DNA of 64,000 nucleotides from Streptomyces roseofulvus (GCF_039534915.1 NZ_BAAAWE010000001.1:3906001-3970000); one strand, 5' to 3'; shown: positions 18,546-27,923, counted from the stretch's first letter. Numbers and translations: made by a program. The notes: generated by a model from the sequence alone, not told the origin.

Positions 18546-20383
18546 GCCTGGCCGTCCTTCTTGGGCTCGTCGTCGACGATCTCGGCGTCGACGACATCGT
18601 CGTCGGCCTTCGCCTGGCCGGCGTCGGCGCCACCCGCGGCCTGGGCCGCCTGGGCGTCGGCGTACATCGCCTGGCCGAGCTTCTGGGAGACGGCCGCGAC
18701 CTTCTCGGTGGCGGTGCGGATCTCCGCGGCGTCCTCGCCCTTGAGCTTCTCGCGGAGCTCGACGAGCGCGGCCTCGACCTCGGACTTCACGTCGCCCGGG
18801 ACCTTGTCCTCGTTGTCCTTGAGGAACTTCTCGGTCTGGTAGAGCAGGTTCTCGCCCTGGTTGCGGGACTCGGCGGCCTCGCGGCGGCGGTGGTCCTCGT
18901 CCGCGTACTGCTCGGCCTCCTGGCGCATCCGGTCGACCTCGTCCTTCGGCAGCGAGGAGCCGCCGGTGACGGTCATCTTCTGCTCCTTGCCCGTGCCCAG
19001 GTCCTTCGCGGTCACGTGCATGATGCCGTTGGCGTCGATGTCGAAGGCGACCTCGATCTGCGGTACGCCGCGCGGGGCCGGCGGGAGGCCGGTCAGCTCG
19101 AACATGCCGAGCTTCTTGTTGTACGCCGCGATCTCGCGCTCGCCCTGGTAGACCTGGATCTGCACGGACGGCTGGTTGTCCTCGGCCGTCGTGAAGATCT
19201 CGGACCGCTTGGTCGGGATCGTGGTGTTGCGCTCGATGAGCTTGGTCATGATGCCGCCCTTGGTCTCGATGCCGAGGGACAGCGGGGTGACGTCGAGGAG
19301 CAGGACGTCCTTGACCTCGCCCTTGAGGACACCGGCCTGGAGCGCGGCGCCGATGGCGACGACCTCGTCCGGGTTCACGCCCTTGTTGGCCTCGTTGCCA
19401 CCGGTCAGCTCCTTGACGAGCTCGGCGACGGCCGGCATGCGGGTCGAGCCGCCGACCAGGACCACGTGGTCGATCTCGGAGAGGGCGATGCCCGCGTCCT
19501 TGATGACGTTGTGGAACGGGACCTTGCAGCGCTCGAGCAGGTCCGCGGTGAGCTGCTGGAACTGGGCGCGGGTGAGCTTCTCGTCCAGGTGCAGCGGGCC
19601 CTCGGCGGAGGCCGTGATGTAGGGCAGGTTGATGGAGGTCTCGGTCGAGGAGGAGAGCTCGATCTTCGCCTTCTCGGCCGCCTCGCGCAGACGCTGGAGC
19701 GCCATCTTGTCGGCGGACAGGTCGACGCCGTGACCGTTCTTGAACTGGGTCACCAGGTAGTCGACGACGCGCTGGTCCCAGTCGTCACCACCGAGGTGGT
19801 TGTCACCGTTGGTGGCCTTCACCTCGACGACGCCGTCGCCGATCTCCAGGAGGGACACGTCGAAGGTGCCGCCACCGAGGTCGAAGACGAGGATCGTCTG
19901 GTCGTCCTTGTCGAGGCCGTAGGCCAGGGCGGCCGCGGTCGGCTCGTTGACGATGCGCAGGACGTTGAGGCCCGCGATCTCGCCGGCCTCCTTGGTGGCC
20001 TGGCGCTCGGAGTCGTTGAAGTACGCCGGGACGGTGATGACCGCGTCGACGACCTTCTCGCCCAGGTAGGCCTCGGCGTCGCGCTTCAGCTTCTGCAGGA
20101 TGAAGGCGCTCATCTGCTGCGGGTTGAAGCTCTTGCCGTCGATCTCGATCTTCCAGTCGGTGCCCATGTGGCGCTTGACCGACCGGATGGTCCTGTCGAC
20201 GTTGGTGACGGCCTGGCGCTTGGCCACCTCGCCGACGAGCACCTCGCCGTTCTTCGCGAAGGCGACGACGGACGGCGTGGTCCTGGCGCCCTCCGCGTTC
20301 GTGATGACGGTGGGCTCGCCGCCTTCCAGAACGCTGACGACGGAGTTAGTCGTGCCCAGGTCGATGCCGACCGCACGTGCCAT
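18542..20383 (-). CDS. dnaK: Chaperone DnaK (Hsp70)
   Basis: The 613-residue Hsp70 shows GIDLGTTNSVV at the start, VFDLGGGTFDVSLL and VLVGGSTRMPAV in the ATPase domain, the linker region near 370 (DVLLLDVTPLSLGIETKGG) and the substrate domain, with an acidic C-terminus. The start is ATG 20381-20383 behind GGAGGAATCGA; a longer reading enters the promoter. It heads the operon, under two HAIR sites. Confidence 0.98.
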   Translation of the reverse strand: MARAVGIDLGTTNSVVSVLEGGEPTVITNAEGARTTPSVVAFAKNGEVLVGEVAKRQAVTNVDRTIRSVKRHMGTDWKIEIDGKSFNPQQMSAFILQKLKRDAEAYLGEKVVDAVITVPAYFNDSERQATKEAGEIAGLNVLRIVNEPTAAALAYGLDKDDQTILVFDLGGGTFDVSLLEIGDGVVEVKATNGDNHLGGDDWDQRVVDYLVTQFKNGHGVDLSADKMALQRLREAAEKAKIELSSSTETSINLPYITASAEGPLHLDEKLTRAQFQQLTADLLERCKVPFHNVIKDAGIALSEIDHVVLVGGSTRMPAVAELVKELTGGNEANKGVNPDEVVAIGAALQAGVLKGEVKDVLLLDVTPLSLGIETKGGIMTKLIERNTTIPTKRSEIFTTAEDNQPSVQIQVYQGEREIAAYNKKLGMFELTGLPPAPRGVPQIEVAFDIDANGIMHVTAKDLGTGKEQKMTVTGGSSLPKDEVDRMRQEAEQYADEDHRRREAAESRNQGENLLYQTEKFLKDNEDKVPGDVKSEVEAALVELREKLKGEDAAEIRTATEKVAAVSQKLGQAMYADAQAAQAAGGADAGQAKADDDVVDAEIVDDEPKKDGQA

Positions 20384-20405
20384 TTCGATTCCTCCAGCTG
20401 ACTGA

Positions 20406-20426
20406 CTTGAGCGGAACTGACTCAAG
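20406..20426. promoter_or_regulatory. HAIR operator 1 of dnaK
   Basis: CTTGAGC-N7-ACTCAAG, 23 bp before the dnaK ATG. One mismatch to the HspR consensus. Confidence 0.92.
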
Positions 20427-20457
20427 GATGCATGACGGAACGCGGGGCGTCAACAGA

Positions 20458-20478
20458 CTTGAGTCGAGTCCGCTCAAC
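20458..20478. promoter_or_regulatory. HAIR operator 2 of dnaK
   Basis: CTTGAGT-N7-GCTCAAC, centred 52 bp from operator 1, about five helical turns, so HspR dimers on the two sites would lie on the same DNA face. The left arm is a perfect half-site; two mismatches lie in the right arm. Confidence 0.88.
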
Positions 20479-20629
20479 TCTTCGCCGGTTCTGTCGCTCA
20501 AAGAGACGCACGGGGCGCGTCGATGCCTGACCCGGAGCGCGAGAAGTGGCAGAGTCCTGATGCCCTTTGCCGGGCAAAGCAGGCATATCCCACGAACATC
20601 CCATGATCTCAGCCGGAGGGGTCCGGGGC

Positions 20630-21238
20630 ATGACGGCGAACCATCGCAGTGTCGACCTCAAGCACGGCTTCGCCCTCGGGCACGGCCGCGCACCCGGACA
20701 CGGCCCCGACCGCGACGCCCCCGGCGCCGCCCGCGCCCTCGACCTCAAGCGGGCCTTCGACCTCGTCGCGGGCACGGCGCTGCTGCTCGTCCTCTCCCCC
20801 GTCCTCGCCGGCGCCGCGCTGCTGCTCACCCTCGCCCAGGAGGGCCCCGCCCTGCGCCGGCGCACGATGGCCGGACTGGGCGGGCGCCCCTTCACGATGC
20901 TGACCCTCCGCACCCGGAGCCCGCTGGCGGCGCTGCCGCTGCTGCTGCACGTGGTCCGGGGCCAGATGTCGCTCGTCGGCCCCTGTCCGCTCTCCCCCAC
21001 CCACCGCGAGTGCTCCGGCGAGACCCGGCGCCGGCTCTCCGTACGCCCCGGGATGACCGGGCCGTGGCAGATCAGCGGCCGTTCCGACCTGCCCTGGGAG
21101 GAGCGGGAGCTGCTCGACCTCCACTATGTGGACCACCACTGGCTCGGCATGGACCTGGCCGTTCTGGCGCGTACGCTTCCAGCAGTCCGCCGACGTCGTC
21201 TCCGGCGCACCTCCGCCCGTCCGGCAAGGCTTGCCTGA
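20630..21238 (+). CDS. Bacterial sugar transferase (initiating phosphoglycosyl transferase)
   Basis: The 202-residue protein matches the catalytic part of WcaJ/PglC-type enzymes that load a sugar phosphate on undecaprenyl phosphate: an amphipathic LKRAFDLVAG start, one hydrophobic hairpin (LLLVLSPVLAGAALLLTL), MSLVGPCPLSPTHRE and RPGMTGPWQISGR. It lacks the four N-terminal helices of long forms. In many members the conserved acidic pair follows the first arginine of the lipid-binding region; here it reads TLRTRSP with no DE, so activity is uncertain. ATG chosen behind GGAGGGG. Confidence 0.7.
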   Translation: MTANHRSVDLKHGFALGHGRAPGHGPDRDAPGAARALDLKRAFDLVAGTALLLVLSPVLAGAALLLTLAQEGPALRRRTMAGLGGRPFTMLTLRTRSPLAALPLLLHVVRGQMSLVGPCPLSPTHRECSGETRRRLSVRPGMTGPWQISGRSDLPWEERELLDLHYVDHHWLGMDLAVLARTLPAVRRRRLRRTSARPARLA

Positions 21239-21395
21239 GCGACACAGATCACCGCGAGGCCCGCTACAAGTGGGGCGCTCCGACCGGTAATCTCAGCACG
21301 GACTAGATAAGTTACCGCTTAGTAGGCTCAGGGCGAGAGAAGAGGCGAGCGCAGGCCGCCCCCGCCGCGCCCCAGGCCCGCCCGAGGAGCCCGTC

Positions 21396-23660
21396 ATGCA
21401 ACTCGCCGCGATCATCGTGTCGCTGACGCTGACCGTGGTCGGCGTTGCCCTGCTCGCTCGCGCCATCGGCCAGTTCGTCCGGTACTTCAAGCTCGGCCAG
21501 CCCGTCCCGGCCGGCACCCGTACCGACAACCCCTACCAGCGCAGCGTGACGCTGGTCCGGGAGTTCCTGGGCCACACCCGGATGAACCGCTGGGGCATCG
21601 TGGGCTTCGCCCACTGGTTCGTCGCCATCGGCTTCCTGACCCTGCCGCCGACCCTCGCGCAGGCGTTCGGTCAGCTCTTCCAGGCCGACTGGACGCTGCC
21701 CGTCATCGGTGGCTTCCTGCCCTTCGAGCTCTACATCGAGTTCATCGGCGTCATGACGATCCTCGGCATCGCCGTGCTGATCGTCATCCGCCTGCTGAGC
21801 CTCCCTGGCCGCGCCGGCCGCAAGTCCCGCTTCGCCGGCTCCAAGGCGGGCCAGGCGTACTTCGTCGAGTACGTGATCCTCACCATCGGCCTCGCGATCT
21901 ACGTGCTGCGCGGCCTGGAGGGCGCGATCCACCACGTCGAGCACTACGAGGCCGCGTACTTCGCCTCGTACCCGCTCGTCCTGGCCTTCAAGGGCCTCTC
22001 CCTCCCCACCCTCCAGACGCTCATCTACTTCACCGCCATGGTGAAGATCAGCACCTCGTTCATCTGGATGATCGTGGTCTCGCTGAACACCAACATGGGC
22101 GTCGCCTGGCACCGCTTCCTCGGCTTCCCGAACATCTGGTTCAAGCGCAACGCGACCGGCGAGACCGCCCTGGGCGCGCTCCAGCCGATGACGACCGGCG
22201 GCAAGCCGATCGACTTCGAGGAGCCGGGCGAGGACGACGTCTACGGCGTCTCCCAGGTCGAGCAGTTCTCCTGGAAGGGCCTCCTCGACTTCTCCACCTG
22301 CACCGAGTGCGGCCGCTGCCAGTCGCAGTGCCCCGCCTGGAACACCGGCAAGCCCCTCTCCCCCAAGCTCCTGATCATGTCGCTGCGCGACCACGCGCAC
22401 GCCAAGGCGCCGTACCTGCTCGCGGGCGGCGGCAAGACCATGGAGGGCGAGGAGAAGGCGTCCGAGGAGCAGCTGAAGGACGTCCCGGCCGCGGCGCTGG
22501 CCGAGGCCGAGCGCCCGCTGATCGGCACCGTCGAGGAGAACGGCGTCATCGACCCGGACGTCCTGTGGTCCTGCACCACCTGCGGCGCCTGCGTCGAGCA
22601 GTGCCCGGTCGACATCGAGCACATCGACCACATCGTCGACATGCGCCGCTACCAGGTGATGATCGAGTCCGCGTTCCCGTCCGAGGCGGGCACGATGCTC
22701 AAGAACCTGGAGAAGAAGGGCAACCCCTGGGGCCTGGCCAAGAAGCAGCGCGTCGAGTGGACCAAGGAGGTCGACTTCGAGGTCCCGATCGTCGGCAAGG
22801 ACATCGAGGACCTGTCCGAGGTCGACTACCTCTACTGGGTCGGCTGCGCCGGCGCCCTGGAGGACCGCGCCAAGAAGACCACCAAGGCCTTCGCGGAGCT
22901 GCTGCACATCGCGGGCGTCAAGTTCGCGATCATGGGCGGCGAGGAGAAGTGCACCGGTGACTCCCCGCGCCGTCTGGGCAACGAGCCGCTGTTCCAGCAG
23001 CTCGGCCAGGAGAACGTCGCGATGCTGAACATGGCGTTCGGCGAGGACGACGAGGACGAGTCGACGAAGAAGCCGAAGTCGGCCAAGAAGATCGTCTCCA
23101 CCTGCCCGCACTGCTTCAACACCATCGCCAACGAGTACCCGCAGCTCGGCGGCGAGTACGAGGTCATCCACCACACCCAGCTGCTCCAGCACCTCATCGA
23201 CGAGGGCAAGCTGATCCCGGTGACCCCGGTCGACGGTCTGATCACCTACCACGACCCCTGCTACCTGGGCCGCCACAACAAGGTCTACACGCCGCCGCGC
23301 GAGATCATGTCCGCCGTCCCCGGCCTGCGCCAGCAGGAGATGCACCGCCACAAGGAGCGCGGCTTCTGCTGCGGCGCCGGCGGCGCCCGGATGTGGATGG
23401 AGGAGCGGATCGGCAAGCGCATCAACACCGAGCGCGTCGACGAGGCCCTGTCCCTCAACCCGGACATCGTCTCCACCGCCTGCCCGTTCTGCCTCGTCAT
23501 GCTCACGGACTCCGTGAACGGCAAGAAGAACGACGGCAAGGCCAAGGAGAGCCTCCAGGTCGTCGACGTGGCCCAGCTGCTGCTCGACTCGGTGAAGACC
23601 CCGGTCGACCCCGAGCCGGAGGCCCCGGCCGAGGAGCCGGAGCCCGAGCCGGCCGCGTAA
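21396..23660 (+). CDS. Membrane-bound (Fe-S) oxidoreductase, HdrD/GlpC-like
   Basis: The 754-residue protein has about five to six N-terminal membrane helices (1-235, a NarI-like cytochrome module), then two [4Fe-4S] ferredoxin motifs (CTECGRCQSQCPAW and CTTCGACVEQCPVD, ~300-410), then two CCG domains (CPHCFNT, HDPCYLGRHN, CCGAGGARMW, CPFCLVMLTD). This layout is the actinobacterial heterodisulfide-reductase-like protein that probably passes electrons from a flavoprotein (ETF or acyl-CoA oxidation) to menaquinone. The C-terminal tail is acidic Pro/Glu-rich. Monocistronic, with a strong terminator. Confidence 0.88.
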   Translation: MQLAAIIVSLTLTVVGVALLARAIGQFVRYFKLGQPVPAGTRTDNPYQRSVTLVREFLGHTRMNRWGIVGFAHWFVAIGFLTLPPTLAQAFGQLFQADWTLPVIGGFLPFELYIEFIGVMTILGIAVLIVIRLLSLPGRAGRKSRFAGSKAGQAYFVEYVILTIGLAIYVLRGLEGAIHHVEHYEAAYFASYPLVLAFKGLSLPTLQTLIYFTAMVKISTSFIWMIVVSLNTNMGVAWHRFLGFPNIWFKRNATGETALGALQPMTTGGKPIDFEEPGEDDVYGVSQVEQFSWKGLLDFSTCTECGRCQSQCPAWNTGKPLSPKLLIMSLRDHAHAKAPYLLAGGGKTMEGEEKASEEQLKDVPAAALAEAERPLIGTVEENGVIDPDVLWSCTTCGACVEQCPVDIEHIDHIVDMRRYQVMIESAFPSEAGTMLKNLEKKGNPWGLAKKQRVEWTKEVDFEVPIVGKDIEDLSEVDYLYWVGCAGALEDRAKKTTKAFAELLHIAGVKFAIMGGEEKCTGDSPRRLGNEPLFQQLGQENVAMLNMAFGEDDEDESTKKPKSAKKIVSTCPHCFNTIANEYPQLGGEYEVIHHTQLLQHLIDEGKLIPVTPVDGLITYHDPCYLGRHNKVYTPPREIMSAVPGLRQQEMHRHKERGFCCGAGGARMWMEERIGKRINTERVDEALSLNPDIVSTACPFCLVMLTDSVNGKKNDGKAKESLQVVDVAQLLLDSVKTPVDPEPEAPAEEPEPEPAA

Positions 23661-23674
23661 CCGCTCGCGTACGT

Positions 23675-23716
23675 GCCGAAGGGCCGCCCCGTTCTCGGAC
23701 GGGGCGGCCCTTCGGC
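23675..23716 (+). terminator. Strong terminator
   Basis: Perfect 18-nt arms around a 6-nt loop (23693-23698), between the Fe-S protein and a convergent gene. Confidence 0.88.
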
Positions 23717-23731
23717 ATGCGCGGCGGCGGC

Positions 23732-24484
23732 TCACCGCCGCTGGGCGTGGTACGCCGCGACGAGCCTGCCGCTCAGGTCGTAGACCCAGCTGTCGCCGCC
23801 CTGCTTCGGGGTGTCGACGACGACGAAGCGGAACTGGTGCTTGCCGGGCTGCGGCACGAGCTTGTACGTCCAGCCGCGGTGCTGGGCGGTGAGGTGGCGG
23901 GCGTCGACGGTGGCGAGACGCGTGCCGTCGACGGCGGCCACCTGCACGCGGGGGCCGTCCTTGACGTGCCTGGCGAAGGTGGCGACGGTCCCGTCGGCGA
24001 GCGTGGTCCGCGGCGGCGTCGTGGTCTTGCCGTGAGGCACGGGCGCCGGCTTCGGCTCGGGGGCGGGCTTCGGGGTCGGCTCGGGGGCCGGCTTCGGGTT
24101 CGGGGCGCGGTCGAGCCACGAGCCGACGGTGCCGTCGGGCCGGAGGACGACGTGGAGCCCGTTGTGCTCCCCGTACGCGGGCTTCCCGTCGGCGCTGACG
24201 AGGGTGCCGATCAGCCGGCCACCGCCGTAGACGTCGGCGGAGAAGCGGCCCTGGCCCTCCTGGTAGACCTTGGCCAGCGCGCCGTCGGCGAGGTCGACGT
24301 TCCGCCAGAACACGGCCTGGTCGCTCGCGGCCGGAGTGGAGCCGTCCTGGTCGCTCGCGACGGCGGCGGGGCCCGCGGGGCCCTCGGCCGCGAAGGCGGC
24401 GGCCGCGGGGAGGAGGAGGGCGGCGGAGGTACCGGTGGCGACGGCGGCGGTACGGAGGACACGGGCACGGCGGTTGAGGCGCAT
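23732..24484 (-). CDS. Secreted protein with proline-rich linker
   Basis: The 250-residue protein starts with a typical Sec or Tat-like signal (RLNRRARVLRTAAVATGTSAALLLPAAAAFA, cleavage predicted after AFA). The mature part has two small beta domains joined by a Pro/Lys/Glu repeat (repeats of PKPAPEP). No enzyme motif is seen; the terminal domain ends with ..WVYDLSGRLVAAYHAQ. I chose ATG 24482-24484 (GGAG upstream) since the longer reading adds no signal-like sequence. Confidence 0.7.
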   Translation of the reverse strand: MRLNRRARVLRTAAVATGTSAALLLPAAAAFAAEGPAGPAAVASDQDGSTPAASDQAVFWRNVDLADGALAKVYQEGQGRFSADVYGGGRLIGTLVSADGKPAYGEHNGLHVVLRPDGTVGSWLDRAPNPKPAPEPTPKPAPEPKPAPVPHGKTTTPPRTTLADGTVATFARHVKDGPRVQVAAVDGTRLATVDARHLTAQHRGWTYKLVPQPGKHQFRFVVVDTPKQGGDSWVYDLSGRLVAAYHAQRR

Positions 24485-24675
24485 GAAGAGCTCCAGGGGA
24501 TTCGCTGCTGACACCACCGAAGCTACGGACCCGATATTGAGGCATTGCGTACGATTTGTAACAGCAACCCGGCGCCCGCCCGACGGCCCCGTCACGACCC
24601 ACCGGTCCCCTAGTGGATGTCACAGGTCAGCCGCAAAGGCGCGGGGCCGCCGCGGAAGCGGGTACGTTCAATGAC

Positions 24676-25515
24676 GTGGCTGGATTCAGGAACGGACGCG
24701 GCCGGGACAACCGCCCCCCGCAGCAACAGCATCGACCGCAGCAGGCGCCGTACGGGTACAACGCGCCCCCGCAGGGCTACCCGCCGCAGCAGCAGTGGCA
24801 GCAACAGCCACCGCGGCAGCAGCAGCCGTACGGGGAGCCCGAGTACTTCGGCGACCCGCACGCGCAGCACCCCCACGCGGCGACGGCGAACAACCCGGGC
24901 CACACCCAGATGTTCAGCGTCGACGACCCCTACGGCCCGCAGGGCGCCTACCAGGCACCCCCGGCCCCCGTCGGCCCCCGCCTGCCCTGGAAGGCCCTCC
25001 TGAGCGGCATCGTGCTGCGCCCGGCGGACACCTTCCTCCGGATGCGCGACCACGCGGTCTGGGGCCCGGCGCTGATCGTCACCTTCCTCTACGGCCTGCT
25101 GGCGATCTTCGGCTTCGACCAGGCCCGCGACGAGGTGCTGAACGCGACGATCTCCAGCACGATCCCGTACGTCCTGATGACGGGCGTCGGCTTCGTCCTC
25201 GCCGGCCTGATCCTGGGCGCGGTCACCCACACCCTCGCCCGCCAGCTCGGCGGCGACGGCGCCTGGCAGCCCACGGTCGGCCTCTCCATGCTGATCATGT
25301 CGCTCACCGACGCCCCCCGCCTCCTCTTCGCCCTCTTCCTGGGCGGCGACAACGGCCTGGTGCAGATCATCGGCTGGCTCACCTGGGGCGCGGCCGGCGC
25401 CCTCTTCACCCTCATGGTGAGCCGCTCCCACGACCTCCCCTGGCCCAAGGCCCTCGGCGCCTCGGCGATCCAGCTGGTGGCCCTGCTGAGCCTGATCAAG
25501 CTGGGCACGCTGTAG
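24676..25515 (+). CDS. Yip1-domain membrane protein
   Basis: The 279-residue product has a Gln/Pro/Tyr-rich disordered cytosolic N-terminus (about 1-100) and then five hydrophobic helices in the Yip1 family pattern (LLSGIVLRPADTFLRMRDHAVWGPALIV...). Start is taken as GTG at 24676, since family members begin with VAGFRNGRG-like residues and the region before it is divergent promoter. Role unknown. Confidence 0.75.
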   Translation: MAGFRNGRGRDNRPPQQQHRPQQAPYGYNAPPQGYPPQQQWQQQPPRQQQPYGEPEYFGDPHAQHPHAATANNPGHTQMFSVDDPYGPQGAYQAPPAPVGPRLPWKALLSGIVLRPADTFLRMRDHAVWGPALIVTFLYGLLAIFGFDQARDEVLNATISSTIPYVLMTGVGFVLAGLILGAVTHTLARQLGGDGAWQPTVGLSMLIMSLTDAPRLLFALFLGGDNGLVQIIGWLTWGAAGALFTLMVSRSHDLPWPKALGASAIQLVALLSLIKLGTL

Positions 25516-25526
25516 GACGGACGCGA

Positions 25527-25561
25527 GAGAGCCCCCGCCGGGACGTCCGGCGGGGGCTCTC
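25527..25561. terminator. Bidirectional terminator
   Basis: 15-nt perfect arms around GACGT (25527-25541, 25547-25561) between the convergent Yip1 and phosphoribosyltransferase genes. Confidence 0.85.
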
Positions 25562-25578
25562 GCGCGTACAGGGGTCGC

Positions 25579-26076
25579 TCAGGCGTCGAGGACCTGGCCC
25601 TCGCGCTTCACGACGGGGGGCTCGACCGACCAGGGGAAGTTGATCCACTCGTCGGTCTTCTTCCACACGTACTCGCACTTCACGAGGGAGTGGGACTTCT
25701 CGTAGATGACGGCGGAGCGGACCTCGGCGACGTGGTCGACGCAGAAGTCGTGGACCAGCTTCAGCGTCTTGCCGGTGTCGGCGACGTCGTCGGTGATCAG
25801 GACCTTCTTGTCGGAGAAGTCGATCGCGTCCGGGACGGGCGCGAGCATGACCGGCATCTCCAGCGTCGTGCCCACGCCGGTGTAGAACTCCACGTTCACC
25901 AGGTGGATGTTCTTGCAGTCCAGCGCGTAGGCGAGCCCGCCGGCGACGAAGACGCCGCCCCGGGCGATGGAGAGGACGATGTCGGGCTCGTAGCCGTCGT
26001 CGGCGATGGTCTGGGCGAGCTCGCGGACGGCCGTCCCGAAGCCCTCGTACGTCAGGTTCTCGCGTACTTCAGTCAT
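25579..26076 (-). CDS. Purine-type phosphoribosyltransferase
   Basis: The 165-residue protein has the type I PRTase fold, with PRPP loop VLITDDVADTGKTLKLV and an N-terminal IARGGVFVAGGLAYAL. The sequence is closer to archaeal/actinobacterial xanthine- or hypoxanthine-guanine transferases than to Hpt, so purine salvage is likely but the base is not certain. It lies 14 bp below dcd on the same strand. Confidence 0.82.
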   Translation of the reverse strand: MTEVRENLTYEGFGTAVRELAQTIADDGYEPDIVLSIARGGVFVAGGLAYALDCKNIHLVNVEFYTGVGTTLEMPVMLAPVPDAIDFSDKKVLITDDVADTGKTLKLVHDFCVDHVAEVRSAVIYEKSHSLVKCEYVWKKTDEWINFPWSVEPPVVKREGQVLDA

Positions 26077-26090
26077 GTCCGGCTACCGCC

Positions 26091-26666
26091 TCACACCTGG
26101 GTCCGATGGAAGTTCATGTACGAGCGGGAGGCCGTCGGTCCCCGCTGGCCCTGGTACCGGGAGCCGTACCGCTCGCTGCCGTACGGGAACTCCGCGGGCG
26201 AGCTCAGCCGGAACATGCACAGCTGCCCGATCTTCATCCCCGGCCAGAGCTTGATCGGGAGGGTCGCGAGGTTCGACAGCTCCAGGGTCACGTGGCCCGA
26301 GAAGCCGGGGTCGATGAACCCGGCCGTCGAGTGGGTCACGAGCCCGAGCCGCCCGAGGGAACTCTTCCCCTCCAGCCGCGACGCGATGTCGTCCGGCAGG
26401 GTGATGACCTCGTAGGTCGAGGCGAGCACGAACTCGCCCGGGTGCAGGATGAACGCCTCGTCGCCCTCCGGCTCCACCTCGCGCGTCAGATCGAGCTGCT
26501 CGATCGCGGGGTCGATGTGCGGGTAGCGGTGGTTCTCGAACACCCGGAAGAAGCGGTCGAGACGCACGTCGATGCTGGACGGCTGCACCATGGATTCGTC
26601 GTACGGGTCGATGCGCACCCGCCCGGCATCGATCTCGGCCCGGATGTCCTTGTCTGAGAGAAGCAC
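26091..26666 (-). CDS. dcd: dCTP deaminase
   Basis: The 191-residue enzyme (the family's normal length) converts dCTP to dUTP (or, if bifunctional, dUMP). Signature segments are MVQPSSIDVRLD, the catalytic-region GKSSLGRLGLVTHSTAGFIDPGFSGHVTLE and the C-terminal KIGQLCMFRLS...YQGQRGPTAS. GTG start at 26664-26666 is set by the family length. It is followed at 14 bp by a phosphoribosyltransferase, giving a nucleotide-metabolism pair. Confidence 0.95.
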   Translation of the reverse strand: MLLSDKDIRAEIDAGRVRIDPYDESMVQPSSIDVRLDRFFRVFENHRYPHIDPAIEQLDLTREVEPEGDEAFILHPGEFVLASTYEVITLPDDIASRLEGKSSLGRLGLVTHSTAGFIDPGFSGHVTLELSNLATLPIKLWPGMKIGQLCMFRLSSPAEFPYGSERYGSRYQGQRGPTASRSYMNFHRTQV

Positions 26667-26739
26667 GCCCCCACGATACGCAGAGGGCGCGGACCTCCCC
26701 AATCGGGACCGGCTCCGCGCCCTGCCCGGTTCACGCAGC

Positions 26740-26913
26740 TCAGCGCTGCTGAACCTCCACCGGCACCGCGTGCCTCAACCGCGCACACCGCGGACACCGG
26801 ATGAGCCGCCCGGGCCCGATCCGCCCGGCCCCGAGCTGCTGAAGCGGAAACGAGGCGGTACTGAACACGTGCCCTTCGGCACAGCGGACGACGGTGCGCT
26901 CCACGGAACCCAT
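26740..26913 (-). CDS. Small zinc-ribbon-like protein
   Basis: The 57-residue product (MGSVERTVVRCAEGHVFST...RLIRCPRCARLRHAVPV) has the C-x3-H ... C-x2-C spacing of a small zinc ribbon. It is a conserved short hypothetical of Streptomyces. The ATG at 26911-26913 follows GGGAAGGGACTTG. A longer frame by seven codons is possible. Confidence 0.65.
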   Translation of the reverse strand: MGSVERTVVRCAEGHVFSTASFPLQQLGAGRIGPGRLIRCPRCARLRHAVPVEVQQR

Positions 26914-27077
26914 CAAGTCCCTTCCCCTACACACATGCTGGACGAGACAGCCACATTAGGGGATCAACGGGACACCCTCCACGCGGCACTCCGACCCGCG
27001 GGGGAGACACGAACTACGCCACCCGTGGCGCATGGGGTACAGTGTGCAACGATGCGACCGGCTCATCCGGCCGCTGC

Positions 27078-27148
27078 GCGGATGTAGTTTAATGGTAGAA
27101 CATGAGCTTCCCAAGCTTATAGCGCGGGTTCGATTCCCGTCATCCGCT
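27078..27148 (+). tRNA. tRNA-Gly (anticodon CCC)
   Basis: The acceptor stem GCGGATG pairs with CATCCGC. The anticodon loop is TTCCCAA, so the anticodon is CCC, reading GGG. The T loop TTCGATT is intact. No CCA is encoded. A tRNA-type TACAGT -10 element is about 40 bp upstream, and a strong terminator follows. Confidence 0.95.
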
Positions 27149-27153
27149 CTTGA

Positions 27154-27186
27154 ACGAAGCCCCAGGTCAGAGACCTGGGGCTTCGT
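27154..27186. terminator. Bidirectional terminator of tRNA-Gly and DUF5994 gene
   Basis: Perfect 15-nt arms (27154-27168, 27172-27186) with an AGA loop. The stop codon of the convergent DUF5994 gene lies in the loop region. Confidence 0.88.
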
Positions 27187-27691
27187 CGTTGTCCGGGGAA
27201 GTACCGCCCGACGGGGCTGCGGCGTGGGGGAGTTCGGCGAGGAGGATCTCGGCGGCCTGGGTGACGTTGTCGGCGTGGACGGCGCGGGCCATGGCCGTGC
27301 GGGCGGCCTCGGGCGTCGTGGTGGGCGGGACGACCATGAGGGAGAAGTGGTCGTGGTCCCCGCGGGTGATCAGGACGGTGTCGTCGCCGACGGGGAAGGA
27401 GTCGAGGTGCACGACCTGGTCGTCGACGACCAGGCGTGTCGGGATGGCGTTCCAGGCCGAGGCGTCCAGACCTACCCGGGTGATGGGTCCGAGGTGTTCG
27501 GTCAGGGCGGTGATCAGCGGCGGGATCTCTCGCTCCACGTCACGTGAGCGCGGCCACCAGGCCCCGTCGAGCAGGCTCTGCCGGGACCCCGTCGTCTCCA
27601 GTCGGAGCAGCGCGGTGCCCGGTCCGACTGCCCGGTGGATCTCGTCCGGCAGGAGGCGCGGGGGCGTGTGGGGAATGCCTGTGTCGGTCAT
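27167..27691 (-). CDS. DUF5994 family protein (copy 1)
   Basis: The 174-residue protein has the family core LLDGAWWPRSRDVEREIPPL, then a VVPPTTTPEAARTAM segment, both shared with the copy at 28.5 kb. Function is unknown; members are small cytosolic proteins frequent in Streptomyces. ATG chosen at 27689-27691; an in-frame ATG five codons up is also possible. Confidence 0.78.
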   Translation of the reverse strand: MTDTGIPHTPPRLLPDEIHRAVGPGTALLRLETTGSRQSLLDGAWWPRSRDVEREIPPLITALTEHLGPITRVGLDASAWNAIPTRLVVDDQVVHLDSFPVGDDTVLITRGDHDHFSLMVVPPTTTPEAARTAMARAVHADNVTQAAEILLAELPHAAAPSGGTSPDNDEAPGL

Positions 27692-27923
27692 GGTCGGTCC
27701 GTCCATCCCCGGTGTCCGCTGCCGCTCGGACCGGTGCCACGGCGGGCGCCGGGCCGGTGAGCGGGGCGGCGGCCCCGTTCTTTCACCGTACTCCGGGAGG
27801 ACCCGGGGACGCGCCGGTCCCCACCGGGGAAGCGGTCGGTGCGGCCGGTGCGGTGTGCGGACGTACCGTGGACGTACGGAGACCTGACCAGCTTGGCCTT
27901 CGACGGGAAGGGACGGTGCCGCC

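Noticed and set aside
27078..27148. tRNA-Gly as an integration site (att) for the accessory region
   Set aside because: I found no second copy of the tRNA 3' end, integrase, or mobility gene downstream.
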